A stretch of DNA of 33,888 bases. Origin: an uncultured bacterium. GTDB lineage: Bacteria > Muiribacteriota > Ozemobacteria > Ozemobacterales > Ozemobacteraceae. Where the stretch lies: contig CAMJNS010000020.1 of assembly GCA_946407375.1 (NCBI GenBank), positions 1 to 33,888 of the forward strand, written 5' to 3'. Shown here piece by piece: positions 8,156 through 16,781 of this stretch. Below the pieces are notes generated by a model, which did no database searches, had not been told where the DNA came from, and saw only the letters and a program-made list of their open reading frames with translations. The position numbers and the translations under genes are program-made. Each line of letters starts with the position of its first letter. Within the stretch, counting starts at the first letter, position 1.

Positions 8156-8187
8156 GGTAATGGTAACAAAAATATAGAGGAATTATT

Positions 8188-9330
8188 ATGAGTGAAGAAA
8201 CAAGAGTTTTATGGTTAACAGAAAATTATCCTCCTAGAAGAGGCGGTATGGCTCAGGCTTGTGATAGAATAGTCTCTAGTTTAAGAAGAAATAATATTAA
8301 TACAGATGTGGCATTTTTTAATGCTTCTGCGAATAATTTTAAAGTTGTTTCTCAAATGAACGGAAAACTAATTGCTATTCCTGTTTCTGATAGCCCTGCT
8401 CATAATCTTAATATTCTTTTAAATTTTATTAATGATTCCTGTAATAAATTAAAATATACCCATATTGTTGCTTTCGGTGGAACAACACCAATTCTTGCTT
8501 TACCGATTTATAAAAATTGGTTGAAAACCAAAGCTATAACATTATTACGAGGAAACGACTTTGATGTTGGGGTTTTTCAACCGGCAAAAAGACAAATGCT
8601 TTTCGATGCCTTTAAATCTTCTGAAAGTATTTGTGTCTTAAGTAATGAAGTAAAAAACAAAGTTATTTCTTTATTTCCAGATTTAAATGTTGTTCATATC
8701 CCAAACGGCATAGATTTAGATGATTGGATGCAAGATTCTGCTGATTTAGAAGAAGCAAAGAATTTCAGGCATAACAATAACATTGGTGATAATCAGATTC
8801 TCGTAGGTTTATTTGGACAATTGAAGGAAAAGAAAGGAGTTGTATTTTTCTTGGAAAACCTTTTGCGAACAGGTTTACAAGATAATATAGCTTTTTTAAT
8901 GGTTGGTGATGTTGAAGATCAGGTTCAAGAATGGATTACAGAACATACAAATGAAGAAAATGGTATTAAAATTCTTCAATTACCTTTTATGGACCGATTT
9001 GAGCTTTTAAGTAAATATCCTGCTTGTGATTTTATCGCTTTGCCTTCTCATTATGATGGAATGCCTAACGTTTTGTTAGAAGCAGGAGCTTTAGGTATAC
9101 CTGTAATTGCTGCTAGAACAGGTGGTATTTTTGAAGTTCTTCCAAAAGAACAACATTGTTTAACTTTCCATCCAGGAAATGCAGACCAATGTAGACAGGC
9201 TTTAAATAAAGCTTTTTCTCTTTCCGTAAAGGAACGTAAAAGTATTGGTTTATCTTTGAAAGAATATATAAAAGATAATTTTAATTTGAAAATAGAAGAA
9301 GAAGCATATTTAGAGTTATTTAAACGATAG
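8188..9330 (+). CDS. Glycosyltransferase family 4
   Basis: This 380-residue protein has the two Rossmann-like domains of GT-B enzymes. The acceptor half starts with TENYPPRRGGMAQACDRI, the typical glycine-rich entry loop of GT4 proteins. The donor half has HIPNGIDLDDW near 170, GQLKEKKGVVFFLENL, and the nucleotide-sugar site PSHYDGMPNVLLEAGALG near 290-307. In that EX7E-type motif the first Glu is Asp. It should transfer a sugar from a nucleotide donor with retention, probably to a glycolipid or surface polysaccharide. Donor and acceptor are unknown. It starts 32 bases after the pilin-like operon with an AGAGGAA site, so pilin glycosylation is possible but unsupported. Confidence 0.85.
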   Translation: MSEETRVLWLTENYPPRRGGMAQACDRIVSSLRRNNINTDVAFFNASANNFKVVSQMNGKLIAIPVSDSPAHNLNILLNFINDSCNKLKYTHIVAFGGTTPILALPIYKNWLKTKAITLLRGNDFDVGVFQPAKRQMLFDAFKSSESICVLSNEVKNKVISLFPDLNVVHIPNGIDLDDWMQDSADLEEAKNFRHNNNIGDNQILVGLFGQLKEKKGVVFFLENLLRTGLQDNIAFLMVGDVEDQVQEWITEHTNEENGIKILQLPFMDRFELLSKYPACDFIALPSHYDGMPNVLLEAGALGIPVIAARTGGIFEVLPKEQHCLTFHPGNADQCRQALNKAFSLSVKERKSIGLSLKEYIKDNFNLKIEEEAYLELFKR

Positions 9331-9352
9331 AGTTGTAGTTTTAGGTTAGTAG

Positions 9353-10174
9353 ATGAAAAAAGCAAAGAAAACTATATTTATAATATTAGGAATTATTTTA
9401 TTTTTAATTATTTTTATTCCTATTTGGGCTTTTTTTATCGAACCTAATTTGTTGATTGTTAGAAGAATAACCATTAATGACTCTGATTTAAAGGGAATAA
9501 AAGTTGCTTTTTTATCTGATTTGCATGTTTGCCAAGATGGTAAGACAGAAGTTTTAAGAGTAGTTAATAAAGTTAATGCTCAAAATCCTGATTTAATACT
9601 ACTTGGAGGAGATTATCTAAATGTTAAGATTTACAAAAATAAAAGTATGGATCCTAAAAGTACAGCTCTCTTGCTTACTGGCTTAAAAGCAAAATATGGC
9701 GTTTATATGGTTATGGGAAATCATGATAACTATCTTAATGGATATAAAATATTTCGAGATACCTTAAAAAACACAAATATAAAAATTCTTAATAATGCAA
9801 ATGTTAAAATTCAAATTGGAGAAAAAATCATATCACTTGTTGGAATTGGTGATTTTAGCGAAAATAGGCATAATATTGACAGAGCTTTTAATAACGTTAA
9901 AACACCTGTTATTGTTTTTACTCATTCGCCAGATATTTTCCATCTTATTCCTAACTACGTAAATATTGTTTTTGCTGGTCATACACATGGTGGACAGGTT
10001 TATATTCCTTTTTATGGTCCTATGGCTCAACCAACTCATTTTTCTGGATTATACATAAAGGGTTTTTATGAAGAAGGGAATAAGAAGATGTTTGTTTCTT
10101 GCGGTGTTGGAACTTCTCATTTAAAAGTAAGGTTTTTTAATTTACCAGAAATTGTAATTGCGGATTTTAAGTAG
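9353..10174 (+). CDS. Membrane-anchored metallophosphoesterase (YkuE/LpxG-like)
   Basis: This 273-residue protein has one N-terminal transmembrane segment (about 7-28) and then a calcineurin-like phosphoesterase domain. The dinuclear metal-binding motifs appear in order: SDLH, GGDYLN, GNHDN, THSPD and GHTHGGQ. That set and the membrane anchor match the YkuE family, which includes phosphodiesterases and the LpxG-type UDP-2,3-diacylglucosamine hydrolases of some diderm bacteria. The substrate cannot be told from sequence alone. It lies 22 bases after the glycosyltransferase, probably in one transcript, which suggests an envelope lipid or glycolipid substrate. Confidence 0.88.
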   Translation: MKKAKKTIFIILGIILFLIIFIPIWAFFIEPNLLIVRRITINDSDLKGIKVAFLSDLHVCQDGKTEVLRVVNKVNAQNPDLILLGGDYLNVKIYKNKSMDPKSTALLLTGLKAKYGVYMVMGNHDNYLNGYKIFRDTLKNTNIKILNNANVKIQIGEKIISLVGIGDFSENRHNIDRAFNNVKTPVIVFTHSPDIFHLIPNYVNIVFAGHTHGGQVYIPFYGPMAQPTHFSGLYIKGFYEEGNKKMFVSCGVGTSHLKVRFFNLPEIVIADFK

Positions 10175-10184
10175 TGTAAGATTG

Positions 10185-10193
10185 TGGTATAAT
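10185..10193 (+). promoter_or_regulatory. Extended -10 promoter for the MscS-type channel gene
   Basis: TGGTATAAT at 10185-10193 is a full consensus -10 with the upstream TG of extended -10 promoters. The -35 position (TTTTAA at 10165-10170 region) is weak, which extended -10 promoters tolerate. A start near 10200 gives a leader of about 20 bases with AGGAGG at 10209-10214. Confidence 0.6.
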
Positions 10194-10219
10194 GCAATGG
10201 AATAAATGAGGAGGATTTG

Positions 10220-12664
10220 ATGAATAATAGATTTAGATTATTATTTATATTAATTGTTTTTATAAATTTTAATGTGGCAAATCTTTTGTATGCTGAAGAA
10301 ACCCCTTCTGAAAACAATATTGTTGCTTCTCCAACTTTTGAAATAAATAACGTTTCTGAATTATATAAAAAATCAGATGAAATAGCAGAAGATAGTAGGG
10401 GTCTTGAAAAGAAATTACAGAGTTTAATAAATATATCTGATATAGAAAAAAGGATTATTCCATTAAGAGAATCTTTAAATGATTTCAAACAAACTTTCAA
10501 AGAATGCAAAGGTGCTGAAAATACAGATGTTGAAAGTATGATTACCTTAAGAGGTAAAGTTAAAATCATATCTGACCTATGCATTGAAATTAAAAGCAGA
10601 TTAGATGAAAGACTTAAGAATATAGCTACACTAAATAAAGTTTGGTTAGATAAACAAGATTACTGGGAAAAACTTCGAGAACAAAGTAATTTTGTTAATA
10701 ATAAAACGGCTAAAGACATTTTTATCGAAAATGATAAAATAATTGATGAATCTTTAAAGCTTTTTGATGGAGTTGATGCGCCAGTAACTAGTTATAATCA
10801 AAAAATAATTGATTTAAATAAAGATGCTGAGAAACTTGCTGAAGAACTAGATAAATATATTGATGAACTTCGCAGTCGTCTTTTCAAAAAGACAGGTCAT
10901 GCTATGCTGACCAGCAAGTATTTTAATGAATTTAATGAAAAAATGAGTGATAATTTTTATGAAGGCATAGCTAAGTTAGAAATTATTAATGATAATTATT
11001 TTAAGAATAATACATGGGTATTTATTTTACAGTTAATTTTAGTGCTTTTATTAGTTTATTTCTTTAAACAAGCTAATAAAGAAACTATGGCAAAACTAGG
11101 AATGAGTTTTGTTTATAAAAATCCTGTTGCAATAGCTTTAATAATATCTGTTTTAGTTGGCTTACCTTTCCTAGAGAGTGTTCCACCTATCATTAAATTT
11201 ATTTATAACATTATTATTGGAATTGCATTTTGTTTTATTATTTGTGGAAAAATACCAAATAAAACAGAAAAAGCGGCTGTAATATTAGTTTTTGTCCTTT
11301 ATATGATATATATGGTTTTTGATCTTATCAATATGCCAATGGCCTTATCTCGTCTTATTATTGCTGTATTTTCTTTAGTATCAGGAATATATTTCCTTAA
11401 AATAAATAAATTTTTAGATAATAAGAATGAAGATAAAATACAAGAATTTTCTACCAAAGAAAAAGTAATATGTAAGATTATCGGAATTTTTATGCTGGTT
11501 ACTTTTTGTGGGCAGTTGGCTGGCTATACGGCACTGGCTAATCATGTTTTTGATATTACATTAAGAAGTACTCTAATAAGTTTATTTGCCTGGCTTATTC
11601 TCGGTGCTCTTAAAGGCTGCGTTGCAACATTGTTTAGAAGTGCATTCGTTGATAAGCACATTAAATCAATTGTATCTGATGTTAATATAATTATTAATAG
11701 ATTTAATTTTGTAATAACACTTGTTGTTATTTTTATTGTATTTGCAGGTATTCTTGCTGCATGGGGTGTTTATGATAATACCTGGTATGCTGCAAAATCT
11801 ATATTAGATTTAGGATTTACTGTCCAAGGAACCAAGATTACACTAGGAAAAATATGTTGGTCTGTTTTGTTGTTTTATATAATTCTAAGTGTTTCCTGGT
11901 TGGTCAGAACCTATCTGGAAGTAAATTTTTATCCAAAACGAAATATTGAACAGGGTGTTGGAATTTCAATCAATCGTTTAATTTATTACTCATTTATTGT
12001 GCTTGCTTTTGCTTTAGCAATGGAAGTAATGGGAATAAGCTTGCAAAGCTTAACTGTAATAATTGGTGCTTTGGGTGTTGGTATTGGTTTTGGGTTACAA
12101 AATATTGTTAATAATTTTGCCAGTGGTTTAATTCTTCTATTTGAACGCTCTATAAAAGTTGGGGATGTTGTAGTTGTTAATGGAACCTGGGGAACTGTTA
12201 AACATCTTGGCCTTAGAGCTACTATTATACAGACCTTTGCAAATGCTGAAATGATTGTTCCAAATAGCGATTTAGTGTCTAGTACAGTTAATAACTGGAC
12301 TATGACTAATCGTAGAACTCGTTTTACTATTAAAGTTGGTGTGGCTTATGGAACCGACACAGAATTAGTTAAAAAAGTTCTATTACAGATAGCGGAAAAT
12401 CATTCTAATGTCTTAAGAGATCCGGCTCCTGGGGTTGTTTTTACAGAATTTGGTGACAGTTCATTAAATTTTGAACTTCGTTGCTGGGTCAGAGACATTG
12501 CTAATATGTGGAAAACACAAGACGAAATAATGTACGAAATTGACAAAAAATTCAAAGAAAATGATATCTCAATTCCATTCCCACAAAGAGATTTGTATAT
12601 AAAAGAAATGCCTTCTAATATTAAAGAAGTAGTTTCAGATAATAAAAAATCGAAAAATAAATAA
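10220..12664 (+). CDS. Large MscS-type mechanosensitive channel (MscK/YbdG-like, multi-helix)
   Basis: This 814-residue inner-membrane protein begins with a signal peptide ending near LLYA^EE. A periplasmic, mostly helical/coiled-coil region of about 220 residues follows, then about eight to ten membrane helices from about residue 265. The C-terminal MscS core is clear. The pore helix VIIGALGVGIGFGLQNIVNN has the Gly/Ala packing pattern, followed by the beta domain (FERSIKVGDVVVVNGTWGTV, IVPNSDLVSSTVNNW) and the alpha/beta C-terminus. The family opens under membrane tension to release solutes in hypo-osmotic shock. The length is intermediate between MscS (about 290) and MscK (about 1100). ATG 10220, with AGGAGG six bases upstream, is preferred to the TTG at 10217. 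A strong terminator follows. Confidence 0.9.
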   Translation: MNNRFRLLFILIVFINFNVANLLYAEETPSENNIVASPTFEINNVSELYKKSDEIAEDSRGLEKKLQSLINISDIEKRIIPLRESLNDFKQTFKECKGAENTDVESMITLRGKVKIISDLCIEIKSRLDERLKNIATLNKVWLDKQDYWEKLREQSNFVNNKTAKDIFIENDKIIDESLKLFDGVDAPVTSYNQKIIDLNKDAEKLAEELDKYIDELRSRLFKKTGHAMLTSKYFNEFNEKMSDNFYEGIAKLEIINDNYFKNNTWVFILQLILVLLLVYFFKQANKETMAKLGMSFVYKNPVAIALIISVLVGLPFLESVPPIIKFIYNIIIGIAFCFIICGKIPNKTEKAAVILVFVLYMIYMVFDLINMPMALSRLIIAVFSLVSGIYFLKINKFLDNKNEDKIQEFSTKEKVICKIIGIFMLVTFCGQLAGYTALANHVFDITLRSTLISLFAWLILGALKGCVATLFRSAFVDKHIKSIVSDVNIIINRFNFVITLVVIFIVFAGILAAWGVYDNTWYAAKSILDLGFTVQGTKITLGKICWSVLLFYIILSVSWLVRTYLEVNFYPKRNIEQGVGISINRLIYYSFIVLAFALAMEVMGISLQSLTVIIGALGVGIGFGLQNIVNNFASGLILLFERSIKVGDVVVVNGTWGTVKHLGLRATIIQTFANAEMIVPNSDLVSSTVNNWTMTNRRTRFTIKVGVAYGTDTELVKKVLLQIAENHSNVLRDPAPGVVFTEFGDSSLNFELRCWVRDIANMWKTQDEIMYEIDKKFKENDISIPFPQRDLYIKEMPSNIKEVVSDNKKSKNK

Positions 12665-12681
12665 TTAAATATCAAATAATA

Positions 12682-12713
12682 AAAAACGCCCTTACATTTT
12701 GTAAGGGCGTTTT
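12682..12713. terminator. Bidirectional intrinsic terminator
   Basis: A 10-bp perfect stem (ACGCCCTTAC at 12686-12695 with GTAAGGGCGT at 12701-12710) closes a five-base loop. It is flanked by A residues on the left and T residues on the right, so it can terminate transcription in either direction. On the plus strand it ends the channel gene; on the minus strand, with TTTTTT after the stem, it would end the short peptide gene at 12784-12858. Confidence 0.9.
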
Positions 12714-12783
12714 ATTCGTCAGTTTTATTAAGTATAAATGTTGGTTTAAATACAAATTATTTTTCACCAACCAGTATTAAATC

Positions 12784-12858
12784 TTATCTATTGTTAATAA
12801 GATTGTTGTTCCAAATCAACCATTCTCTAAAGAATACAAGAAGACTTAAATCAAACAT
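12784..12858 (-). CDS. Probable 24-residue small protein
   Basis: This ORF is too short for usual gene callers but has all the parts of a gene. A strong ribosome binding site (AAAGGAGGT, 12866-12874) is seven bases before the ATG, a consensus -10 (TATAAT, 12887-12892) lies upstream, and the bidirectional terminator at 12682-12713 lies downstream. The transcript would be about 200 bases. The peptide begins MFDLSLLVFFREWLIW and ends in an Asn-rich polar tail with a terminal Arg. The hydrophobic front, interrupted by one Arg-Glu pair, could form a short membrane or amphipathic helix, as in type I toxins or small membrane regulators. No relative is recognised and the function is unknown. Confidence 0.6.
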   Translation of the reverse strand: MFDLSLLVFFREWLIWNNNLINNR

Positions 12859-12865
12859 TACTTGT

Positions 12866-12892
12866 ACCTCCTTTAAAAGAATTTGCATTATA
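12866..12892 (-). promoter_or_regulatory. Promoter -10 and ribosome binding site of the 24-residue gene
   Basis: On the minus strand TATAAT (12887-12892) is followed by an expected start near 12880 and by AAAGGAGGT (12866-12874), seven bases before the ATG. No good -35 is seen at 16-18 bases, so an activator may be needed, or the -10 may act with weak contacts. The TTGTGA-N6-TCACAA palindrome is about 170 bases further upstream. Confidence 0.5.
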
Positions 12893-13058
12893 GTTTTTGA
12901 ATTTAATGCAACTATCACTTAGCATATTGCGTGCCAACTTATTAAAATTTATTTTTTATTCGTTTTGTTGTCCTTGTAAATGTGCTTTAATAAAGGAATT
13001 ATGAGGGATGTTTGTCTCTGATAAATTTATATAAAATTAATTTTTACAGATAAAGATT

Positions 13059-13076
13059 TTGTGAAAATCATCACAA
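13059..13076. promoter_or_regulatory. Perfect TTGTGA-N6-TCACAA palindrome (Rex- or CRP/FNR-type site)
   Basis: The 18-bp sequence TTGTGAAAATCATCACAA is a perfect six-base inverted repeat. It fits both the Rex operator TTGTGA-N6-TCACAA and the CRP consensus TGTGA-N6-TCACA. It lies in the 277-base gap between the short peptide gene and the 3' end of the HEAT-repeat gene. No gene start is adjacent, so the target is unclear; the short peptide gene transcribed leftward is the nearest. The rest of 12893-13135 shows no other convincing feature. Confidence 0.5.
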
Positions 13077-13135
13077 TCTTGATTAAAAAGGGTACAAAAT
13101 CAACAAATGTAGCTGCTCAATTTTTATACACTATG

Positions 13136-15490
13136 CTATATAAGTAGGGATTTTACATAAACCTGTAACGCATCTTTAAGTGTAGAATAATCATCAGGCA
13201 TCATTGCTGCAAGCTTATTAATTATATTTGCGTTGAAAGGTCTAGCTAAAATAAGTTCTGTCATAAGATACATAACAGTATCTGGGTCATCTTCAACCAC
13301 TTTTAATTGAATCATAGCATTATAAAGATTCATAGATGGTTCATTTAAAAAGTTGAGTCTTTGAAGCATTAATGCTGCTCCTGTCCCCCTTAATTCTTTA
13401 CAGAGCTCAATACAACCATCTAATAACATTTTATATAGTTTTTTTGTTTTGTCGCCAAGTTCATTTGCTCTGTTTAAATTACCAAGTTTAATAACAGTAC
13501 GGTATGCATCTAATAAATCTGCTAAATCAGTGGGGTTTTCTCGAGCGCAGATTTCTATAAGTGGAAGTGCCTTAGCATATTCATTGTTTAAAATATATAA
13601 TGAAGCCAAAAGCCTGGTTATCATAAAAGATGAGGGTCTTCTCTTATGTTTTTCTTCTAAGAGCCATAGTATTCTCTTTTGATTGCCTGAGCATGTTGCC
13701 ATTTCTGTGAATAAATCAGGTGCTTCTGGAGCATTAAGAAGACCTGGTCCTATTTGTTTGTGCCGTTGACTTTCTAAAGTTAGTTTGCTCATAGCTAAAG
13801 CTAATGGGTGATCAGCTTCAAGTTTAGGCAGGATAATTTTAAAAATATTGAAAATAGCATAGCAAGCAGAAAGTACGGAAAGAGGTTCTGGAACTTGAAG
13901 CATACCATTCAAACATTTTATAACATTTAGTTGTCCTAACAAAAATAAGTTATAGGCTGCACCTGCTCTAACTCTTGGTGAATTATCATTTAGTGCATCA
14001 TTTAAATAGGGAATTGCTTCGTTGCCACAGTTTTTTAATGCCCAAACCATATTAGCTCTAACTCTAGGATCGTTATGGTCGTGATATTGTGAATATAAAA
14101 TGAGTTTATTACATCCACATTTGCCTAAAGCAGACAGTAGAGAGGCTATAACATATGGGTGCTTTTCGTTTTCAAGAGCTTTTAATGAGATTTCTTCGGC
14201 ACTAGGTCCAAGACAACCACATAAAACTGCTGCTTGATTGCGAATATAATTATCTGATGATTTTAAAAGCTTATTAAGCCAAGGAATTATGCTATTCTCT
14301 ACCAATTCAACTTTACTGATTTTTGGAAGTAGCGAACGAAGGCTTATAAATATTTGATTAATTATATTTTCATCCGTTTCTTCGTCAAATGTAGTTATAA
14401 GCATAGGTATGGCTTTATCTGCTGGAAGTTCAGATAATATAGAAACGGCTTCAAATCTATATTTTTCAGATTCAGAATTTAATAATTGTTTTATTAATTT
14501 TATTGATTTTGCAGAACCAGCTTTAAAGGCTAATAGGCTTGCGAGAGCTATTAATTCCGGCTCTTTACTTTTGGCTAATTCAGAGTATAAATGAATTTTA
14601 TCTTCTAAGGAAGAAGCCGAATAGCCATCTATTGCTCTAAGAGCGGTTAATGCCAGTTCTTTATTTTTCCCTCTGGCAAAACCAGATAGAACGGGCCATA
14701 TTTCTTCTCTATCAGAAGAAGCTGCTACAGATAGGATAATTGCTTTTCTTTCAGGGTCTCTAACTTCTTTTAATAGAGAAGTTATAAAGAGACAGACTTT
14801 TTTACCTCCACAAGCTAGTAAAGCTTTTACTGCTTCGTCAGAGACACGTTTTTCACTGTTTCTTGCTATCCAAAGAAGCTGGTCTGTCATTTCAGGGCTA
14901 GGATTAAGCTGTAGTGAAATCAATGCAGGAATAAGTCTATCGGGGTTTTGGCAATCCAATTCTCGCTTTATGATTTTTGTAGCAGTTTCTTGTTCTATTG
15001 GCATTGAAGCTAATAGTATCCCAAAACTTTCTGGTAAAAAGAAAGAGTTGGGCTTTGCTATTAGTTGAAGTAATGGCTCTGGAGCTATAAAAGAAGTTTC
15101 ATAATTAAAAGACGAAAATAATGATTTTAAGGTAGATTCGATAATAGAAACGCTTAAATCTGTTGAAAAAGCTAAAGCTTTTATTGCTGCAGTTCGTATT
15201 TGTGCTGAACCAGAGCCAGAGCTAGCTCTTTTTTCTAGTAAATCTATTGTTTCAGCAAAAAAATCTTGCCAAAGGTTTTTCATTGTGTTCGACAATGGAA
15301 AAAGCTTTGTTAAACCTTTGTGAGCTAAAAAGGAAATAATTGGGTCATCGCTTTCAGACATTTCTTCTAAAAAAATGCGGTCATCAATATTAGGTTCTTG
15401 GCTAATTATGGAAAGAACCCTGCGCCTAACCCATGCATCACTATCTTTTATAGCGTTACGAGGCTTTTTTACAAGACGTTCAAAACTCAT
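13136..15490 (-). CDS. HEAT-repeat protein with a TPR-like C-terminus
   Basis: This 784-residue protein without a signal peptide is built of tandem helical HEAT or PBS-lyase-like repeats. The repeats are visible as recurring phrases of about 31 residues such as DPRVRANMVWALKNCGNEAIPYLNDALNDNSPRV (split by repeat), and SESEKYRFEAVSILSELPADKAIPML. From about residue 610 the pattern changes to TPR-like helices (ASLYILNNEYAKALPLIEIC). Such solenoids act as scaffolds for protein binding; no catalytic motif is seen. It starts two bases after the stop of the upstream gene, so it is the last gene of a three-gene operon with two exported proteins. The partner is unknown. Confidence 0.85.
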   Translation of the reverse strand: MSFERLVKKPRNAIKDSDAWVRRRVLSIISQEPNIDDRIFLEEMSESDDPIISFLAHKGLTKLFPLSNTMKNLWQDFFAETIDLLEKRASSGSGSAQIRTAAIKALAFSTDLSVSIIESTLKSLFSSFNYETSFIAPEPLLQLIAKPNSFFLPESFGILLASMPIEQETATKIIKRELDCQNPDRLIPALISLQLNPSPEMTDQLLWIARNSEKRVSDEAVKALLACGGKKVCLFITSLLKEVRDPERKAIILSVAASSDREEIWPVLSGFARGKNKELALTALRAIDGYSASSLEDKIHLYSELAKSKEPELIALASLLAFKAGSAKSIKLIKQLLNSESEKYRFEAVSILSELPADKAIPMLITTFDEETDENIINQIFISLRSLLPKISKVELVENSIIPWLNKLLKSSDNYIRNQAAVLCGCLGPSAEEISLKALENEKHPYVIASLLSALGKCGCNKLILYSQYHDHNDPRVRANMVWALKNCGNEAIPYLNDALNDNSPRVRAGAAYNLFLLGQLNVIKCLNGMLQVPEPLSVLSACYAIFNIFKIILPKLEADHPLALAMSKLTLESQRHKQIGPGLLNAPEAPDLFTEMATCSGNQKRILWLLEEKHKRRPSSFMITRLLASLYILNNEYAKALPLIEICARENPTDLADLLDAYRTVIKLGNLNRANELGDKTKKLYKMLLDGCIELCKELRGTGAALMLQRLNFLNEPSMNLYNAMIQLKVVEDDPDTVMYLMTELILARPFNANIINKLAAMMPDDYSTLKDALQVYVKSLLI

Positions 15491-15491
15491 C

Positions 15492-16220
15492 TCAAAGATT
15501 TTTTTCAGGCAACTTGAGGTTTTCTAAGTCAGATATTCGAGATGGCAAATCTACTGTATCAAATGGAGATGGTGGCCAAACTGTTACATTAAATTGACTT
15601 AGCATTTTTATGGCTCCTAATCTTGTTTTTTCAGGATTAGAAGTTAAAAGAGCACCCTGAACATCAGCTTTTTTGTGGTTCATTTTTCTTATGACAGAAA
15701 GATAAGCTCTAAGTAATTCTCGTAAATCTTTTTCCGAACGTTTTGATTCTTTAAGTTTTATATAATCAAGAAACTTTGGATATATGCCTTCATGCTTAAT
15801 TACGGCTAATGGTTGTTTTTGGAAAGCAAGATAAGCATTTCTTGCAAAAATAAAATCTTGTTGTTCTTCTGATGCAGCATAGGCTAAATAACCTTTTGTA
15901 AGTATTAAGGTTCCACCAGGAAGCAATATTTCATCTGGAATTGAACTTTCAATAATCATTACTTTTAGTTCTATTCCACTATTGTTTTTTACACCGCATT
16001 TTTCAAAGAAGTTATTGAACTTTTGAGAAAGCTTAGAATCTTCTTTTATTGAAAATTCTTTAGGTAATTCTTTGACAAATTCCTCTAATAGAACTTTGCC
16101 AATAGCTTTTTCTATTCTGGTTTCGTCAACCCACTTTTTCAGATAATTCATTACAAGATTATCTGCTAGAACCACATTACAAAGCATTATCATAGTGAAC
16201 AGTAAAACAAGTTTTTTCAT
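15492..16220 (-). CDS. Exported protein resembling an M48 peptidase that has lost its active site
   Basis: This 242-residue protein has a signal peptide ending near VVLA^DN. The middle resembles the start of an M48/Ste24-type catalytic domain: a strand with IESSIPDEILLPGGTLILTKGYLAYA matches the family phrase N-AFALPGG-I-V--GLL-. Where an active enzyme has HExxH, this one reads QDFIFARNAYLAF, with no His or Glu at the needed positions. If the match is right, this is a catalytically dead homologue with a binding or regulatory role. That reading is an inference from a short motif. It overlaps the upstream gene by four bases (ATGA) and is followed two bases later by the HEAT-repeat gene. Confidence 0.65.
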   Translation of the reverse strand: MKKLVLLFTMIMLCNVVLADNLVMNYLKKWVDETRIEKAIGKVLLEEFVKELPKEFSIKEDSKLSQKFNNFFEKCGVKNNSGIELKVMIIESSIPDEILLPGGTLILTKGYLAYAASEEQQDFIFARNAYLAFQKQPLAVIKHEGIYPKFLDYIKLKESKRSEKDLRELLRAYLSVIRKMNHKKADVQGALLTSNPEKTRLGAIKMLSQFNVTVWPPSPFDTVDLPSRISDLENLKLPEKNL

Positions 16221-16732
16221 TCTATATTCCTTTTGGAAGCATTGGCTAATTTATTTGCAATTATCAGTTTCAAATCTTTACAAAGTTTCATATAAGACAT
16301 AAATTTTACTTTTAAGGAATTATATTCCGCAACTTCTTCATTTGTGATTGGTCGTATAGTAGAAAGCTGTTTTTTGCCACTTTTTAACTGGGCATTAGTA
16401 TAACTTAATACTCCGTCTAATTCTGCAAGAGCTTTGAGAATAGCTTCTTGATCCTCGTCTGCTATGGGTTTGGCTTCAACTAGTTGTTTTATTGAAACTT
16501 CAAGTCTGTTTAGTAGTTTTTCGACTTCTTCCATAGCTTCAGATGATTTTTTTAAGTTTTTTAAATTATTGGCGGAACTAACGTATTTGTTTCCTGCTGT
16601 ATTAGGAAGATTTTCTATATTAACTTTTCCATTAGAGTTTTTCTGATATGGTTCAAATTCATAAGCCTTTTCTGTAGCAGCAAAAGCTAATGAATAAAAA
16701 TTAAACAAATAAACTAAACATAATATAGACAT
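16217..16732 (-). CDS. Exported coiled-coil hypothetical protein
   Basis: This 171-residue protein has a signal peptide, MSILCLVYLFNFYSLAFA^ATEKAYEF. A low-complexity stretch (about 27-65) follows, then a mainly helical, charged region with heptad-like spacing (EAMEEVEKLLNRLEVSIKQL) to the C-terminus. No family is recognised. The ATG at 16732 is preferred to an upstream in-frame ATG at 16813 because only the later start gives a signal peptide, and the earlier one would lie inside the divergent gene on the plus strand. The next gene starts inside its last codons (ATGA overlap), so this is the first gene of the operon ending in the HEAT-repeat protein. Confidence 0.65.
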   Translation of the reverse strand: MSILCLVYLFNFYSLAFAATEKAYEFEPYQKNSNGKVNIENLPNTAGNKYVSSANNLKNLKKSSEAMEEVEKLLNRLEVSIKQLVEAKPIADEDQEAILKALAELDGVLSYTNAQLKSGKKQLSTIRPITNEEVAEYNSLKVKFMSYMKLCKDLKLIIANKLANASKRNIE

Positions 16733-16753
16733 CTGCCGATAAATTTTGTGCCT

Positions 16754-16761
16754 AGTATAAC
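16754..16761. promoter_or_regulatory. Overlapping divergent -10 elements
   Basis: TATACT on the minus strand (16754-16759) and TATAAC on the plus strand (16756-16761) share four bases. They point to the exported coiled-coil gene (ATG 16732) and the 78-residue gene (ATG 16782). Both leaders would be about 15 bases. Neither has a good -35, so the pair is suggestive only. RNA polymerase could not occupy both at once. Confidence 0.4.
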
Positions 16762-16781
16762 GCAAAACTGGAGAATCCAAA

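Noticed and set aside
13005..13041. Tiny plus-strand frames near ATGAGGGATG
   Set aside because: They are six to eight codons with the ribosome binding site too close or absent.
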